A DNA stretch of 64,000 nt from assembly GCA_050299855.1 (NCBI GenBank), contig JBNKWQ010000030.1, forward strand, positions 1 to 64,000, read 5' to 3'. The stretch comes from Hahella sp050299855. Its GTDB lineage: Bacteria > Pseudomonadota > Gammaproteobacteria > Pseudomonadales > Oleiphilaceae. The notes beneath the pieces are model-generated. The model did no database searches. It saw only the letters and a list, made by a program, of their open reading frames with translations, and was not told the DNA's origin. Positions 24,945-32,414 of this stretch are shown here, piece by piece. The position numbers were made by a program, and so were the translations under genes. The stretch's first letter is position 1; every line of letters starts with the position of its first letter.

Positions 24945-25081
24945 AACTTAAAAGACCTGGACGACTGGCTGGATTACTACAATAATCATCGCACCCATCA
25001 GGGAAAATGTGCCTAGGAAGTACACCCATGGCGACTCTGAAGGAAGGGCAACGAACCTGGAAGGAAAAGTTCATAGGTTAA
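24945..25081 (+). pseudogene. IS481-family transposase, C-terminal fragment
   Basis: The frame reads NLKDLDDWLDYYNNHRTHQG, then, after a one-base deletion in GGGAAAATG, continues TPMATLKEGQRTWKEKF and a stop at 25079-25081. This is the standard C-terminus of IS481 transposases. It completes the N-terminal part at 20227-20444. Confidence 0.75.
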
Positions 25082-25172
25082 ACTTGAACTGACAGAGCCT
25101 CCTAAAAACCGGTCACTGTCAGATTAGATCTGAACTTCTACAGTTTATGGATGCCCTCGGTCTCTAAGCTTT

Positions 25173-26546
25173 TTATACTAATCCCATCTTTGCAAGCACT
25201 TCAGTTATAAAGCTCTGGACAATTTCAGCAGGAGTTAACCCTGAATCCCACTCGCAGCCCTTAGATACTGGGTTATACCTTCTTCTAGAGAAGTTTCGAC
25301 CATCTAAGACAACTTCACGTAGTGTGATACGATCTTCTGACTCGTAATCATCAAGTTTTTTATTGCTCCCTGCACCGTCCTGCATCGATAGAAGTAAGCA
25401 AACTTCTCTATCTTCAAAATTCTTATAGTCCTCAAGTGACTTATGATGAGTTCCAAACCAAAAGATAAATCTTTGCTCTATTTCACCATAGGCGAGCCTT
25501 AGACCAAAAAACCATGTCTGAGAAGCACGACCCTTCGTCTTTAATTCTTGGTATTTATCAAAGCCTATACTTCCATAGTCCTTAAAGCCGATGAACATTT
25601 CGGATATTTCGGCGTTAAGCTCTGCACAAACGTTTGAAAATTCAAGTTTTAAAGAATCAAATGACTTCTGAGCGACAAGAAAGGTTCGGTGATCAGTTTG
25701 GCGAACTTTTTCAGACGCTGCTTTAGCAATTCCTTTGACCCAAGATGTTCTAGACTTCTCGTCTCGAATAATGGATAGATATCGTTGGGACATTCGAAGT
25801 ACATTTTTGGCCACTATTTCCAGCAGCTCCTCTCCGTCACCAAGATCAGTCTTCTCTAATGCTTCATAGTAGTGCTTCTCTCTATCCTCAGGCTGCACTG
25901 AAGCTGGTACGTAATGGCTTTTTAAAAGAACGTAATCCTGTAAAAGCCTAGCCATACGACCATTACCATCAATAAATGGGTGCACCCTTGCAATTGCCCA
26001 ATGTAACCAAGCGGCTTTGTGGATTGGATGTATCTCTGAGCTTCTTTCAAGCCCTACGATACTTTGAATCAAGCTTGGAACATCAAGATGAGAGGGAGGG
26101 TTAACTGACGCCCCTGAAATAGCTACATCTTGATCTCGGAATCTTCCAGCATTTTTGTTATCGAGTTCTGCTAAAAGCTTTTGATGTAGCTCTTTTATTA
26201 ATTTGACACTGAGCTCAATGTTGTTATCCAAGCATTCTTGTAGGTACAGGCAAGCATCAGCAAGATTAATGACTTCCTGCTGGTCTTTTCTTGACCCTGC
26301 TTCGAGAACCCCAGAGCTAAGAACAACTATTGTTTCTCGCCTAGAAAGTTTATTTCCTTCAATCACAGCAGACGCATGAACTCTATCAAAAAGAATTTCT
26401 TCTTGGAGTTTTTGAGTTATATGTGCAGCGAGTGGTCTTTGAGAATCAATCTCTTTAATACTTTCCTCGACTTCTTCGAGATAATCTCGGGTTACCCCTC
26501 TTGGCTGGAGCCGGTTCAGGTCTAATACATCTTCAAAGATACTCAC
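25173..26546 (-). CDS. Fic-domain protein (AMPylase-like), self-inhibited class
   Basis: This 457-residue protein carries the Fic motif HPFIDGNGRMAR (189-200) with catalytic His189. An inhibitory helix motif SAVIEGN (59-65, Glu63) on the N-terminal side marks a class II Fic that blocks its own ATP site. The C-terminal 200 residues do not match known domains I can name; they may bind the target. Fic enzymes transfer AMP or related groups to protein hydroxyls. The start at 26546 is supported by AAGGGAAAA upstream. An attC site in reverse orientation lies just upstream at 26588-26673, and the IS481 right end lies downstream. Confidence 0.85.
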   Translation of the reverse strand: MSIFEDVLDLNRLQPRGVTRDYLEEVEESIKEIDSQRPLAAHITQKLQEEILFDRVHASAVIEGNKLSRRETIVVLSSGVLEAGSRKDQQEVINLADACLYLQECLDNNIELSVKLIKELHQKLLAELDNKNAGRFRDQDVAISGASVNPPSHLDVPSLIQSIVGLERSSEIHPIHKAAWLHWAIARVHPFIDGNGRMARLLQDYVLLKSHYVPASVQPEDREKHYYEALEKTDLGDGEELLEIVAKNVLRMSQRYLSIIRDEKSRTSWVKGIAKAASEKVRQTDHRTFLVAQKSFDSLKLEFSNVCAELNAEISEMFIGFKDYGSIGFDKYQELKTKGRASQTWFFGLRLAYGEIEQRFIFWFGTHHKSLEDYKNFEDREVCLLLSMQDGAGSNKKLDDYESEDRITLREVVLDGRNFSRRRYNPVSKGCEWDSGLTPAEIVQSFITEVLAKMGLV

Positions 26547-26587
26547 TTATATTTTCCCTTTTGAATTAATGAGGATAATCTAGGTTG

Positions 26588-26673
26588 AGCTAACGCAAAG
26601 CACACGGACGACGAGCCGCGTAGCGGATTAGTGTCCCAACGGCGCAGGCCGCGATTGATGCGCCTTGTTAAAT
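26588..26673 (-). other. attC site, reverse orientation
   Basis: On the minus strand it runs from TTTAACAAGGCGC to CTTTGCGTTAGCT, with a hairpin arm GCGGCCTGCGCC and a GGCTCGTCGTCC segment in between. It overlaps the stop codon of the gene at 26668-26952, as usual for a cassette. Confidence 0.7.
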
Positions 26674-26952
26674 GCGTACAACATCAACATCCGACTCCTT
26701 ATTGATACTGAACATTTTTGCGAACTCAATAACATCCTCGATTGATTCTTCGGGATGGCTAGTTGTGGTTATGTAGCGGGGATTTGTGCCATCACCTACG
26801 GATAATCCATCCATGATGTCTTCCCATACCACACAGCCCTTGCCAACGACACAAAAGAGTTCATACCCTTGGTCAAGCAGGTTGAAAAGCAGTTTGTCAT
26901 TCTCTTTGCTATATCCTGATTCTGATATAAGTACGAACTTGTATTTATTCAT
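26668..26952 (-). CDS. Integron cassette protein, DUF7684-like
   Basis: This 94-residue protein contains GYELFCVVGKGCVVWED and TTSHPEESIEDVIEFAK, which fits my memory of a small cassette-borne family (DUF7684), with moderate certainty. It has no signal peptide or membrane helix. Function is unknown. Its stop lies in one attC and another attC lies immediately upstream, so it is a complete cassette reading leftward. Confidence 0.5.
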   Translation of the reverse strand: MNKYKFVLISESGYSKENDKLLFNLLDQGYELFCVVGKGCVVWEDIMDGLSVGDGTNPRYITTTSHPEESIEDVIEFAKMFSINKESDVDVVRI

Positions 26953-26954
26953 AG

Positions 26955-27037
26955 CATTTACGCCCCAAGCAGAGGCTTATTTGCGTTTTGGAGCGAAGCG
27001 ACAGCAAAATTAGTCCTACTGGCTTGGCTTGTTAAAT
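26955..27037 (-). other. attC site, reverse orientation, one degenerate core box
   Basis: On the minus strand it runs from ATTTAACAAGCCAAGCC to GGGGCGTAAATG, with a GCTTCGCTCCAAAACGC arm inside. The left core box is good and the right one (GTAAAT) is changed. It overlaps the stop of the gene at 27032-27331. Confidence 0.6.
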
Positions 27038-27331
27038 TTTTGTGTCGGATAAGTAGCTTGCAATATGCTCAGCTTTGCTCGCTGAATCATCTATACAATT
27101 CTCCAAGTAACCTACCTCTAGTTTCGAAGCAACACCGGTTTCAACGAGGTATTCCATTGCCTCTTTGAAATCCTCGTGCGCAATTGATGAGCCGAATTCC
27201 GAAAATGCGGACTGTAAGGATTTATGAAATCTTTTATCATCCAATGGGTGCGAAGTATGCCATGTATCCACCTGCATCCACGGTTTTAGCTTTTCAGCGA
27301 GCTTTTCTATATTCATTTCGAGTACTCTCAT
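27032..27331 (-). CDS. Integron cassette protein, unknown function
   Basis: This 99-residue, acidic, helical protein begins MRVLEMNIEKLAEKLKPW; the internal ATG at residue 6 is an equally likely start. No family is recognised. The attC at 26955-27037 follows it, so it is a cassette of the same leftward array. Bases 27332-27540 hold no gene. Confidence 0.5.
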   Translation of the reverse strand: MRVLEMNIEKLAEKLKPWMQVDTWHTSHPLDDKRFHKSLQSAFSEFGSSIAHEDFKEAMEYLVETGVASKLEVGYLENCIDDSASKAEHIASYLSDTKI

Positions 27332-27540
27332 TTCTTGAAATTTAACATTTTCTTCATCGTCCGATCCGCCCCTTATCTCATATAAGATCAGTCCAAAATC
27401 ATCACATCAACGTTTGCAACATACTGTTTCATAAGGATTTATGCTTCATCCCGAAGCATTTTTCACTATTTGCCCGAGTCTGAAAAAGCGTCGAATCCGA
27501 AGTCGATCTCGAATATTCCATCACTTCTAGACAAAGTGGA

Positions 27541-27865
27541 ACAGCCATAAAATCATGAATGGCTATACCAATAGCACCCAACATATTTAGGGGGCAAACC
27601 CACATTTATGAGTCTCTTTAACTTCAGTTTTATAGGGAACATTGGCCAGCTTCGCGCTAACCTGGCTTCTGAGAGAGACAAAACTAAACCAAACAACAAA
27701 GACTGCAGCGAGTGCCGCAAAAGGTAAGAAGGATAGGAAGAACCAGGAGTTAGTCATCACCATTGCCCAATATCCATTTCAGCGTCCTTTAGGCTTATCA
27801 ATTAAATATAGGCGATAAGTTGTTAATAACAAATTTGGACTAGGCCTGCGGCATCCTCCTCTACC
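27541..27865. repeat. Segmental duplication, copy 1 (with repeat B start at 27530)
   Basis: About 325 bases are nearly identical to 29526-29865, differing mainly by a 15-base in-frame gap. Both copies begin in repeat B (CAAAGTGG-ACAGCCATAAAA) and end at GCATCCTCCTCTACC. Each carries one intact small membrane-protein gene on the minus strand. Bases 27866-28041 hold no gene. Confidence 0.85.
27587..27763 (-). CDS. Small single-helix membrane protein, copy 1
   Basis: This 58-residue frame begins MVMTNSWFFLSFLPFAALAA and has one hydrophobic helix (about 7-28) followed by a short polar tail ending KCGFAP. It is five residues shorter than the copy at 29572-29763 because of a 15-base in-frame difference. 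That both copies stay open despite many substitutions suggests selection on the protein. Its function is unknown; a small hydrophobic toxin or a regulator of a membrane partner are options. Confidence 0.5.
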   Translation of the reverse strand: MVMTNSWFFLSFLPFAALAAVFVVWFSFVSLRSQVSAKLANVPYKTEVKETHKCGFAP

Positions 27866-28041
27866 CAATAAAGGGGACTGATCTATTTTTACATATAGCC
27901 TCGCTCACTTCCGGTTCATCAATTAGAAGGCTATTGGAGACTTTATGGATCAAAGCTACATTTCCATAAACATCCTTCTTTTCGCATTGATCACACCATT
28001 GGAATCGCTATCAATGAGGATCTGGAATCATTTTCCAAGTT

Positions 28042-28380
28042 TTAGTGCTTTTCAATTATAAAAAAAAGTAAAAGCACGCCGCCTATGAGCAACATATAGA
28101 TAATCAGAGGTCCAAAGTTACCTCGCTTTGCTTCCGCTGCCATATAGGCATTAAGCTCTTTTTTACTTTGCCTCCTTCCGTATGCAGAACCCCCATTATG
28201 CTGACCAATAGGAAGGGTACCGGTTTCTACGAATTCTTTCGCTGCTGCGAGCGTAGTAACGGGACCAAAATACTGTTTTCCATCGTTACTAATAATGAAC
28301 CAATTTGATCCATCTTTAATAATTAATCGACCATCCGATACGGCATAACGGCCAGCTTCAATTCGAGATACCGTAACCAT
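28042..28380 (-). CDS. Tail-anchored hypothetical protein
   Basis: This 112-residue protein has an N-terminal beta-rich domain (residues 1-60, with GRYAVSDGRLIIKDG), a polar linker, and one C-terminal hydrophobic helix (about 90-108) followed by EKH. It would be anchored with its N-terminus in the cytoplasm. The family is not recognised. Confidence 0.5.
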   Translation of the reverse strand: MVTVSRIEAGRYAVSDGRLIIKDGSNWFIISNDGKQYFGPVTTLAAAKEFVETGTLPIGQHNGGSAYGRRQSKKELNAYMAAEAKRGNFGPLIIYMLLIGGVLLLFFIIEKH

Positions 28381-28444
28381 AACTAATCCTGATCAGCGGT
28401 TGCGTTCAAGGGTACTATCATACAGATATCTTTATGAGGCATGT

Positions 28445-28630
28445 CCACATCCCATAAACAGCCGTCTTTCCATACTGATCACCTCAGTGCCGCTTGTTGG
28501 GATTCGTTGCACTCTTCCCAACCTACAGTCGAGAAAGAGGTCAAGGGACAGCCATAAAATCATGAATTGCTATATCCATAGCACCCAACATATTTAGGGG
28601 GCAAACCCGCATTTATTAATCCCTTTAACC
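28445..28630. repeat. Direct repeat, left copy, flanking 28.6-29.4 kb
   Basis: The segment contains CCATACTGATCACCTCAGTG, an inverted start of repeat C (GTTGGGATTCGTTGCAC), repeat B's GGGACAGCCATAAAATCATG, and the end of the small membrane-protein gene. It repeats at 29423-29613 with few changes. Together the two copies bracket the gene at 28670-29308. Confidence 0.8.
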
Positions 28631-28669
28631 GATGCCCGCTCCTGGTATATAGATCGAAAACCAGGCCTA

Positions 28670-29308
28670 CTAGAGCAATACGCAGGGTAAGCCGGGATCG
28701 CCTTCGCTGACATTCACTTCCCCGTTGGTATCTACACGAACTTTCAACGCACGGTTATATCCGTGCCTTTCGGCTCCTGTTGCTTGGGTTATAACTTCGT
28801 TCGTGTTTGTCAGTGGGAGTGTTTGACTAACCTCCTTTGCCAGCGCTTGTAATGTACAATCGTGATTCCCTACGTTTATCCCCATTCTTTGAGTTTCAAG
28901 CTTTGCAGTAATAGAGAGTCGTGTACTAGCAGGAGAATCAGATGGAATTCGCACGGCGACTGGCTCGACACGCAGTTCTGAAAGGTCGTTTTCAGGGGCG
29001 AGGTGCCTGGCTTCGTTGGCCAACTGTCTTTGGAGATCAATGTCACGTTCAAGGCCCTTATGGACCATAAGGACCCCGACCTGCTCATCGTTGTTGTATA
29101 CTTTGGCGACCATCGTTGAACAGAATGTGAGTGGACCAGAGTCAAGCAGGGCTGACTCACCTAGTCGCACGGCTTTTGCCCTTCCTGCACCTACATTATG
29201 CTCTGGCATTGATCGTAACCCTCGAATAGGACCAATAGGCCTTAGCGTACGAAATTGAGACCTATTCTGCCTTGAAATTTTGCCTAATCCTTTCATTGCA
29301 GTTCGCAC
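28670..29308 (-). CDS. Possible CNF/CheD-like glutamine deamidase
   Basis: This protein of about 212 residues is read from a GTG preceded by GGAGAGG. It has a region GPLTFCSTMVAKVYNN followed by VGVLMVHKG, giving a Cys and a His 20 residues apart. CNF-type toxins and CheD share a Cys-His pair in a similar strand arrangement, usually 15-18 residues apart. The rest shows no similarity I can name. The deamidase call is therefore tentative. The gene lies between direct repeats (28445-28630 and 29423-29613), as if carried as a unit. Confidence 0.35.
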   Translation of the reverse strand: MRTAMKGLGKISRQNRSQFRTLRPIGPIRGLRSMPEHNVGAGRAKAVRLGESALLDSGPLTFCSTMVAKVYNNDEQVGVLMVHKGLERDIDLQRQLANEARHLAPENDLSELRVEPVAVRIPSDSPASTRLSITAKLETQRMGINVGNHDCTLQALAKEVSQTLPLTNTNEVITQATGAERHGYNRALKVRVDTNGEVNVSEGDPGLPCVLL

Positions 29309-29422
29309 TATTCCTCTCCTTCTGCTGTCACAAAGTCTTGTTAGGTACAACTGGGCCGAAAACACTCTTCCGATGTTTAAACCATGGAGTAAAGAAGCCT
29401 ATTAAAAACTTTCGAATCAAAT

Positions 29423-29865
29423 CCACACCCCATAAACAGCCGACTTTCCATACTGATCACCTCAGTGCCACTTGTTGGGATTCGTTGCACTCTTCCCAAC
29501 CTACAGTCGAGAAAGAGGTCAAGGGACAGCCATAAAATCATGAATTGCTATACCAACAGCACCCAACATATTTAGGGGGAAAACCCACATTTATTAGTCC
29601 CTTTAACTTCAGTTTTATAGGGAAAGAACCTTGTAAAAGCATTGGCCAGCTTCACGCTAACCAGACTTCTGAGAGAGATAAAACCAAACCAAACAACAAA
29701 GACTGCAGCGAGTGCCGCAAAAGGTAAGAAGGATAGGAAGAACCAGGAGTTAGTCATCACCATTGCCCAATATCCATTTCAGCATCCTTTAGGCTTATCT
29801 ATTAAATATAGGTGATAAGTTGCTAATAACAAATTTGGACTAGGCCTGCGGCATCCTCCTCTACC
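29423..29865. repeat. Direct repeat right copy plus segmental duplication copy 2
   Basis: Bases 29423-29613 match 28445-28630, and bases 29526-29865 match 27541-27865. The duplication ends at CCTCTACC, four bases inside the apbE coding region, so the stop codon of apbE is provided by the repeat. Confidence 0.8.
29572..29763 (-). CDS. Small single-helix membrane protein, copy 2
   Basis: This 63-residue protein has one hydrophobic helix (about residues 7-28) and a basic tail with ANAFTRFFPYKTEVKG. It is the longer paralogue of 27587-27763. Start choices are ATG at 29763 or two codons later. Function is unknown. Confidence 0.5.
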   Translation of the reverse strand: MVMTNSWFFLSFLPFAALAAVFVVWFGFISLRSLVSVKLANAFTRFFPYKTEVKGTNKCGFSP

Positions 29866-30757
29866 GGATCACAAAATGCCGTACTTCCTGTTCCTGCAGA
29901 AAGACTTCAGCCTCAGCACCCATTAACATTGCCAGGGAGCTATACATTCCCGCTTCGACGCAGGTGGGTGCGATGGTGGTTACCGATTTGGGAGTGTTTT
30001 TGACGGGCCATCCCGTGCGTGGGTTTAGGATGTGGCTATAGCGGATGCCGTCTTTGATCAGATAGCGGCGGCTGTCACCGCTGGTGGCGAGAGCGCCGTT
30101 GGTAAGCTCAATCCAGGGAGTGTTGTCCTCGGAGACTTGTTCGATGCCGACTTGCCAGTTTTGCTGGTTCTGCCTTGGTCCCCTTACCCTGAGATCGCCA
30201 CCGAAGTTCACCAGCAATGCTCCGTCCCATTCGGCGATAAGCAAGCCGAAGACTTTGTCCACGGCGTATTCCTTGCCGATGCCGCCAAAGTCGATTTCCA
30301 TGCCTTCCGGCAGTGTGAAGTAGGGCTTTTCCCAGCGGACTTTTTGCCAGCCGATCCGGTTCATCAGGGCATTGACAGCCTCAGGTGTGGGCACACCATC
30401 TGAACCGTCAAAATGCCATGCCTGCCGAAGCACGCCGGAGGTGATATCAAAACGCCCTTCCGATATCTGCCAGAGCGTTTCGGCAAAATCCAACAGAGAG
30501 GCGGTTTCTTCGTCTACTCCGATGCTGTTTCCGCCACTGTGGTTGATGCGGTAAACCAGATTATCGTCACGGTAGCGACTGAACTTCTGCTGGATGCGCA
30601 AAGCTTCCTGCTGTGCGATGCAACCGAGACGCTTCGCCAATGACTCGTCCCGGGTGTCGATCAGCACTTCACAATCGCTGGCCATGGCCGGGAATTGCAC
30701 CCGGCATAGCCCGTTTTCTCTGGCTAGCTGTATCTCATTTGGCGCGTTGCATTTCAT
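29861..30757 (-). CDS. apbE: ApbE-type FAD:protein FMN transferase
   Basis: This 298-residue protein shows the ApbE motifs MEIDFGGIGKEYAVDK (about 154-169), LLVNFGGDLRVRG and ATSGDSRRY, plus YSHILNPRTGWPV. ApbE transfers FMN from FAD to a Ser/Thr of partner proteins, and here is last in the operon with TlpA, DUF4266 and DUF3570 genes. No signal peptide is visible, which is unusual for periplasmic ApbE; the first 10 codons derive from a tandem repeat. The C-terminus ends shortly after the EAGMYSSLAMLMG helix, where the 29.5-29.9 kb duplication begins, so a few residues may be lost. Confidence 0.85.
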   Translation of the reverse strand: MKCNAPNEIQLARENGLCRVQFPAMASDCEVLIDTRDESLAKRLGCIAQQEALRIQQKFSRYRDDNLVYRINHSGGNSIGVDEETASLLDFAETLWQISEGRFDITSGVLRQAWHFDGSDGVPTPEAVNALMNRIGWQKVRWEKPYFTLPEGMEIDFGGIGKEYAVDKVFGLLIAEWDGALLVNFGGDLRVRGPRQNQQNWQVGIEQVSEDNTPWIELTNGALATSGDSRRYLIKDGIRYSHILNPRTGWPVKNTPKSVTTIAPTCVEAGMYSSLAMLMGAEAEVFLQEQEVRHFVIR

Positions 30758-30810
30758 TTGGCGCGTTGCATTTCATTTGGCAAGTAGCATCTCATTTGAC
30801 ACGCTGTTCA
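30735..30810. repeat. 19-base tandem repeat at the start of apbE
   Basis: Units of 19 bases (TCATTTGGCGCGTTGCATT) occupy 30735-30753 and 30754-30772, with diverged units at 30773-30791 and 30792-30810. On the coding strand each unit carries AAATGAAATG or AAATGAGATG, so several alternative start codons are created. Because 19 is not a multiple of 3, a change in unit number would shift the frame of the upstream starts relative to apbE. Confidence 0.8.
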
Positions 30811-32205
30811 CCAGCGAAGTTTATACTCCAGTTGAACCCAGCTGGCGGACAGCTCTGCGAACTGGTCCTGCCCATCCAGGTGGCTACCGGTTGGGGTCGC
30901 TTTCCGATCGTTCCTGTCCGTTTGCTCATAGGTTTCGAATTTCAGGCTGATATCCTGATCCTCCCCGAGCGCCATTCCCAATTTAAGCCCTAAAGTAGTT
31001 GCTCCAAAGGCCCCGAGGCGGGGATCGGACGAAGCGAAATCCACTTGTGGGCTGATATTGCTTCCATTAACCAACACTTCATCCCCTGCATTGAGGAAAG
31101 GCACATAGAAGTCAGCCGCCGTTTGCTGGTAGTACCGATAATGAGGCTCAACATAAAAATTCTCCGTAATGCCCCAATGATAGCCAAGATCATAAGTATG
31201 GGAATCCACACCCCAATCGTCAGTCATATACCGGTAGCCGATCGTAAAGGCGCTATTACTGCCTATGGCGATTTTGTTCTGCCAGTAGATGCTGATTTTT
31301 TGCCGGTCCTCGGGCCGGTGTTCATACAAATAAAGGTAACTGGCGGAATCATTCGGATCGATTATCAGATTACCCTGATCGGCAACCGTGACAATCTTGT
31401 AGGGGTCATCCTGGTAGCCTGACGATTGGCTAACCGAAAAGTTCAGTTGGGTGATCCAGCGTCGGTTCATCACCTGGGTCATGCCAAAGATCATATCCAC
31501 CACTTGTTTGCTATCCGACTCGCCTGCTGTCTGGCCCGCGGCATATGATGTGAGTGCATCTGGAACGCCACCGATAGGATCAATCATATCGTATTCATAG
31601 TTGAACCCCAGCGACACGGTGGTGTTGCGCTGATTAAAATCCCTTGCCAGCATGCTGTTAACACTCAACGAGGTGAAGTCCTCTTCCGTGGAGAATGCGC
31701 CACCCAGGCTCCACTTGTAGACATCCGCAAAAGGGGTTGTGAAACCCACGGACCCCATGTAGCGAACGTCCCGAAAGGAGCTGTCCAGAGGGGTTTCACC
31801 GGCTTTTGCTGTGTAACTACTGCCACCGTGTTCGTCATCATCACCTTCATCCTCATCCTCATCCTCGCGTTCTCCATTACCCCCGGAAGAATTTCTTCCC
31901 GAGGCAGAGGTAAAGGTTTGTGGAACGCCGGCTGCTGCAGCGCCGTTGGGTGATGCTCCGGACAGGGTGTCGTAGGTGAATCGAAGATTGATTTCGCTTT
32001 CATCATCATTCTTTTTATGCAGATTCACCGCGGCTTCTGTGGCCTGGACGCGGTCTTTCTCCGTGTAATGGAGCACCGCCGCGTCTGCTTCCCACTGGTC
32101 TTGCGCCACCGCTGCGGTGGCCGCACCTGTCTGCCCCAGCAAAGAGGCGGTGGCAATCGCCAGACTGCCTTTTACGGATCGGAATTTTTTTAATTGCATC
32201 CACAA
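30808..32205 (-). CDS. DUF3570 outer-membrane-type protein
   Basis: This protein of about 465 residues starts with a signal-like segment (LAIATASLLGQTGAATAAVA), followed by a very acidic loop EREDEDEDEGDDDEHGG near 110-127. Many amphipathic strands ending in an aromatic residue (YKLRW at the C-terminus) suggest a beta-barrel of the outer membrane. DUF3570 genes regularly sit with DUF4266, thioredoxin-like and ApbE genes, as here. Function is unknown. It overlaps the DUF4266 gene by 10-16 bases. Confidence 0.8.
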   Translation of the reverse strand: MWMQLKKFRSVKGSLAIATASLLGQTGAATAAVAQDQWEADAAVLHYTEKDRVQATEAAVNLHKKNDDESEINLRFTYDTLSGASPNGAAAAGVPQTFTSASGRNSSGGNGEREDEDEDEGDDDEHGGSSYTAKAGETPLDSSFRDVRYMGSVGFTTPFADVYKWSLGGAFSTEEDFTSLSVNSMLARDFNQRNTTVSLGFNYEYDMIDPIGGVPDALTSYAAGQTAGESDSKQVVDMIFGMTQVMNRRWITQLNFSVSQSSGYQDDPYKIVTVADQGNLIIDPNDSASYLYLYEHRPEDRQKISIYWQNKIAIGSNSAFTIGYRYMTDDWGVDSHTYDLGYHWGITENFYVEPHYRYYQQTAADFYVPFLNAGDEVLVNGSNISPQVDFASSDPRLGAFGATTLGLKLGMALGEDQDISLKFETYEQTDRNDRKATPTGSHLDGQDQFAELSASWVQLEYKLRW

Positions 32206-32414
32206 CCCCCGCCACCAAATCCGCGGCCACCGCTGCTGGCTTCCTTACTGAAGTAGATATGTTCCTCAAATGCAGTCGATAATGGTTCCGCATCCAGCTC
32301 CATATGAGGTTTGGCCAGCAGGTCCCGTTCCCAGGGCTTTACGTTAGTGCAGCCGGTTAAAAACGATATCAGGCCCGCCAGTGCGATGACCAATACCGTG
32401 GTAGCGAGCTTCAT
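32190..32414 (-). CDS. DUF4266 lipoprotein
   Basis: This 74-residue protein has a lipoprotein signal with lipobox LTGC (Cys22) and the DUF4266 body VKPWERDLLAKPHM followed by HIYFSKEASSGG, ending in GGGGCGCN. The Gly-Cys-Gly-Cys tail may hold a metal or be a modification site. It overlaps both neighbours by a few bases, so all are translated as one operon. Confidence 0.85.
   Translation of the reverse strand: MKLATTVLVIALAGLISFLTGCTNVKPWERDLLAKPHMELDAEPLSTAFEEHIYFSKEASSGGRGFGGGGCGCN

Larger units (their letters stand above)
20130..25135 (+). mobile_element. IS481-family element split around a defence-like gene
   Basis: Near 20130-20150 the sequence TTCAATTTGATCTGACAC matches, inverted, the right end TTCAGATCTAATCTGACAG near 25115-25135. 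Inside are the N-terminal (20227-20444) and C-terminal (24945-25081) parts of one IS481 transposase in the same direction. Between them lie repeats B and C, a 1341-residue NTPase gene and repeat A. The middle of the transposase, roughly 230 residues, is missing, so this is replacement rather than a simple insertion. Confidence 0.6.

Noticed and set aside
29572..29763. Type I toxin interpretation of the small membrane protein
   Set aside because: No antisense RNA promoter or terminator could be seen opposite it, so I left the function open.
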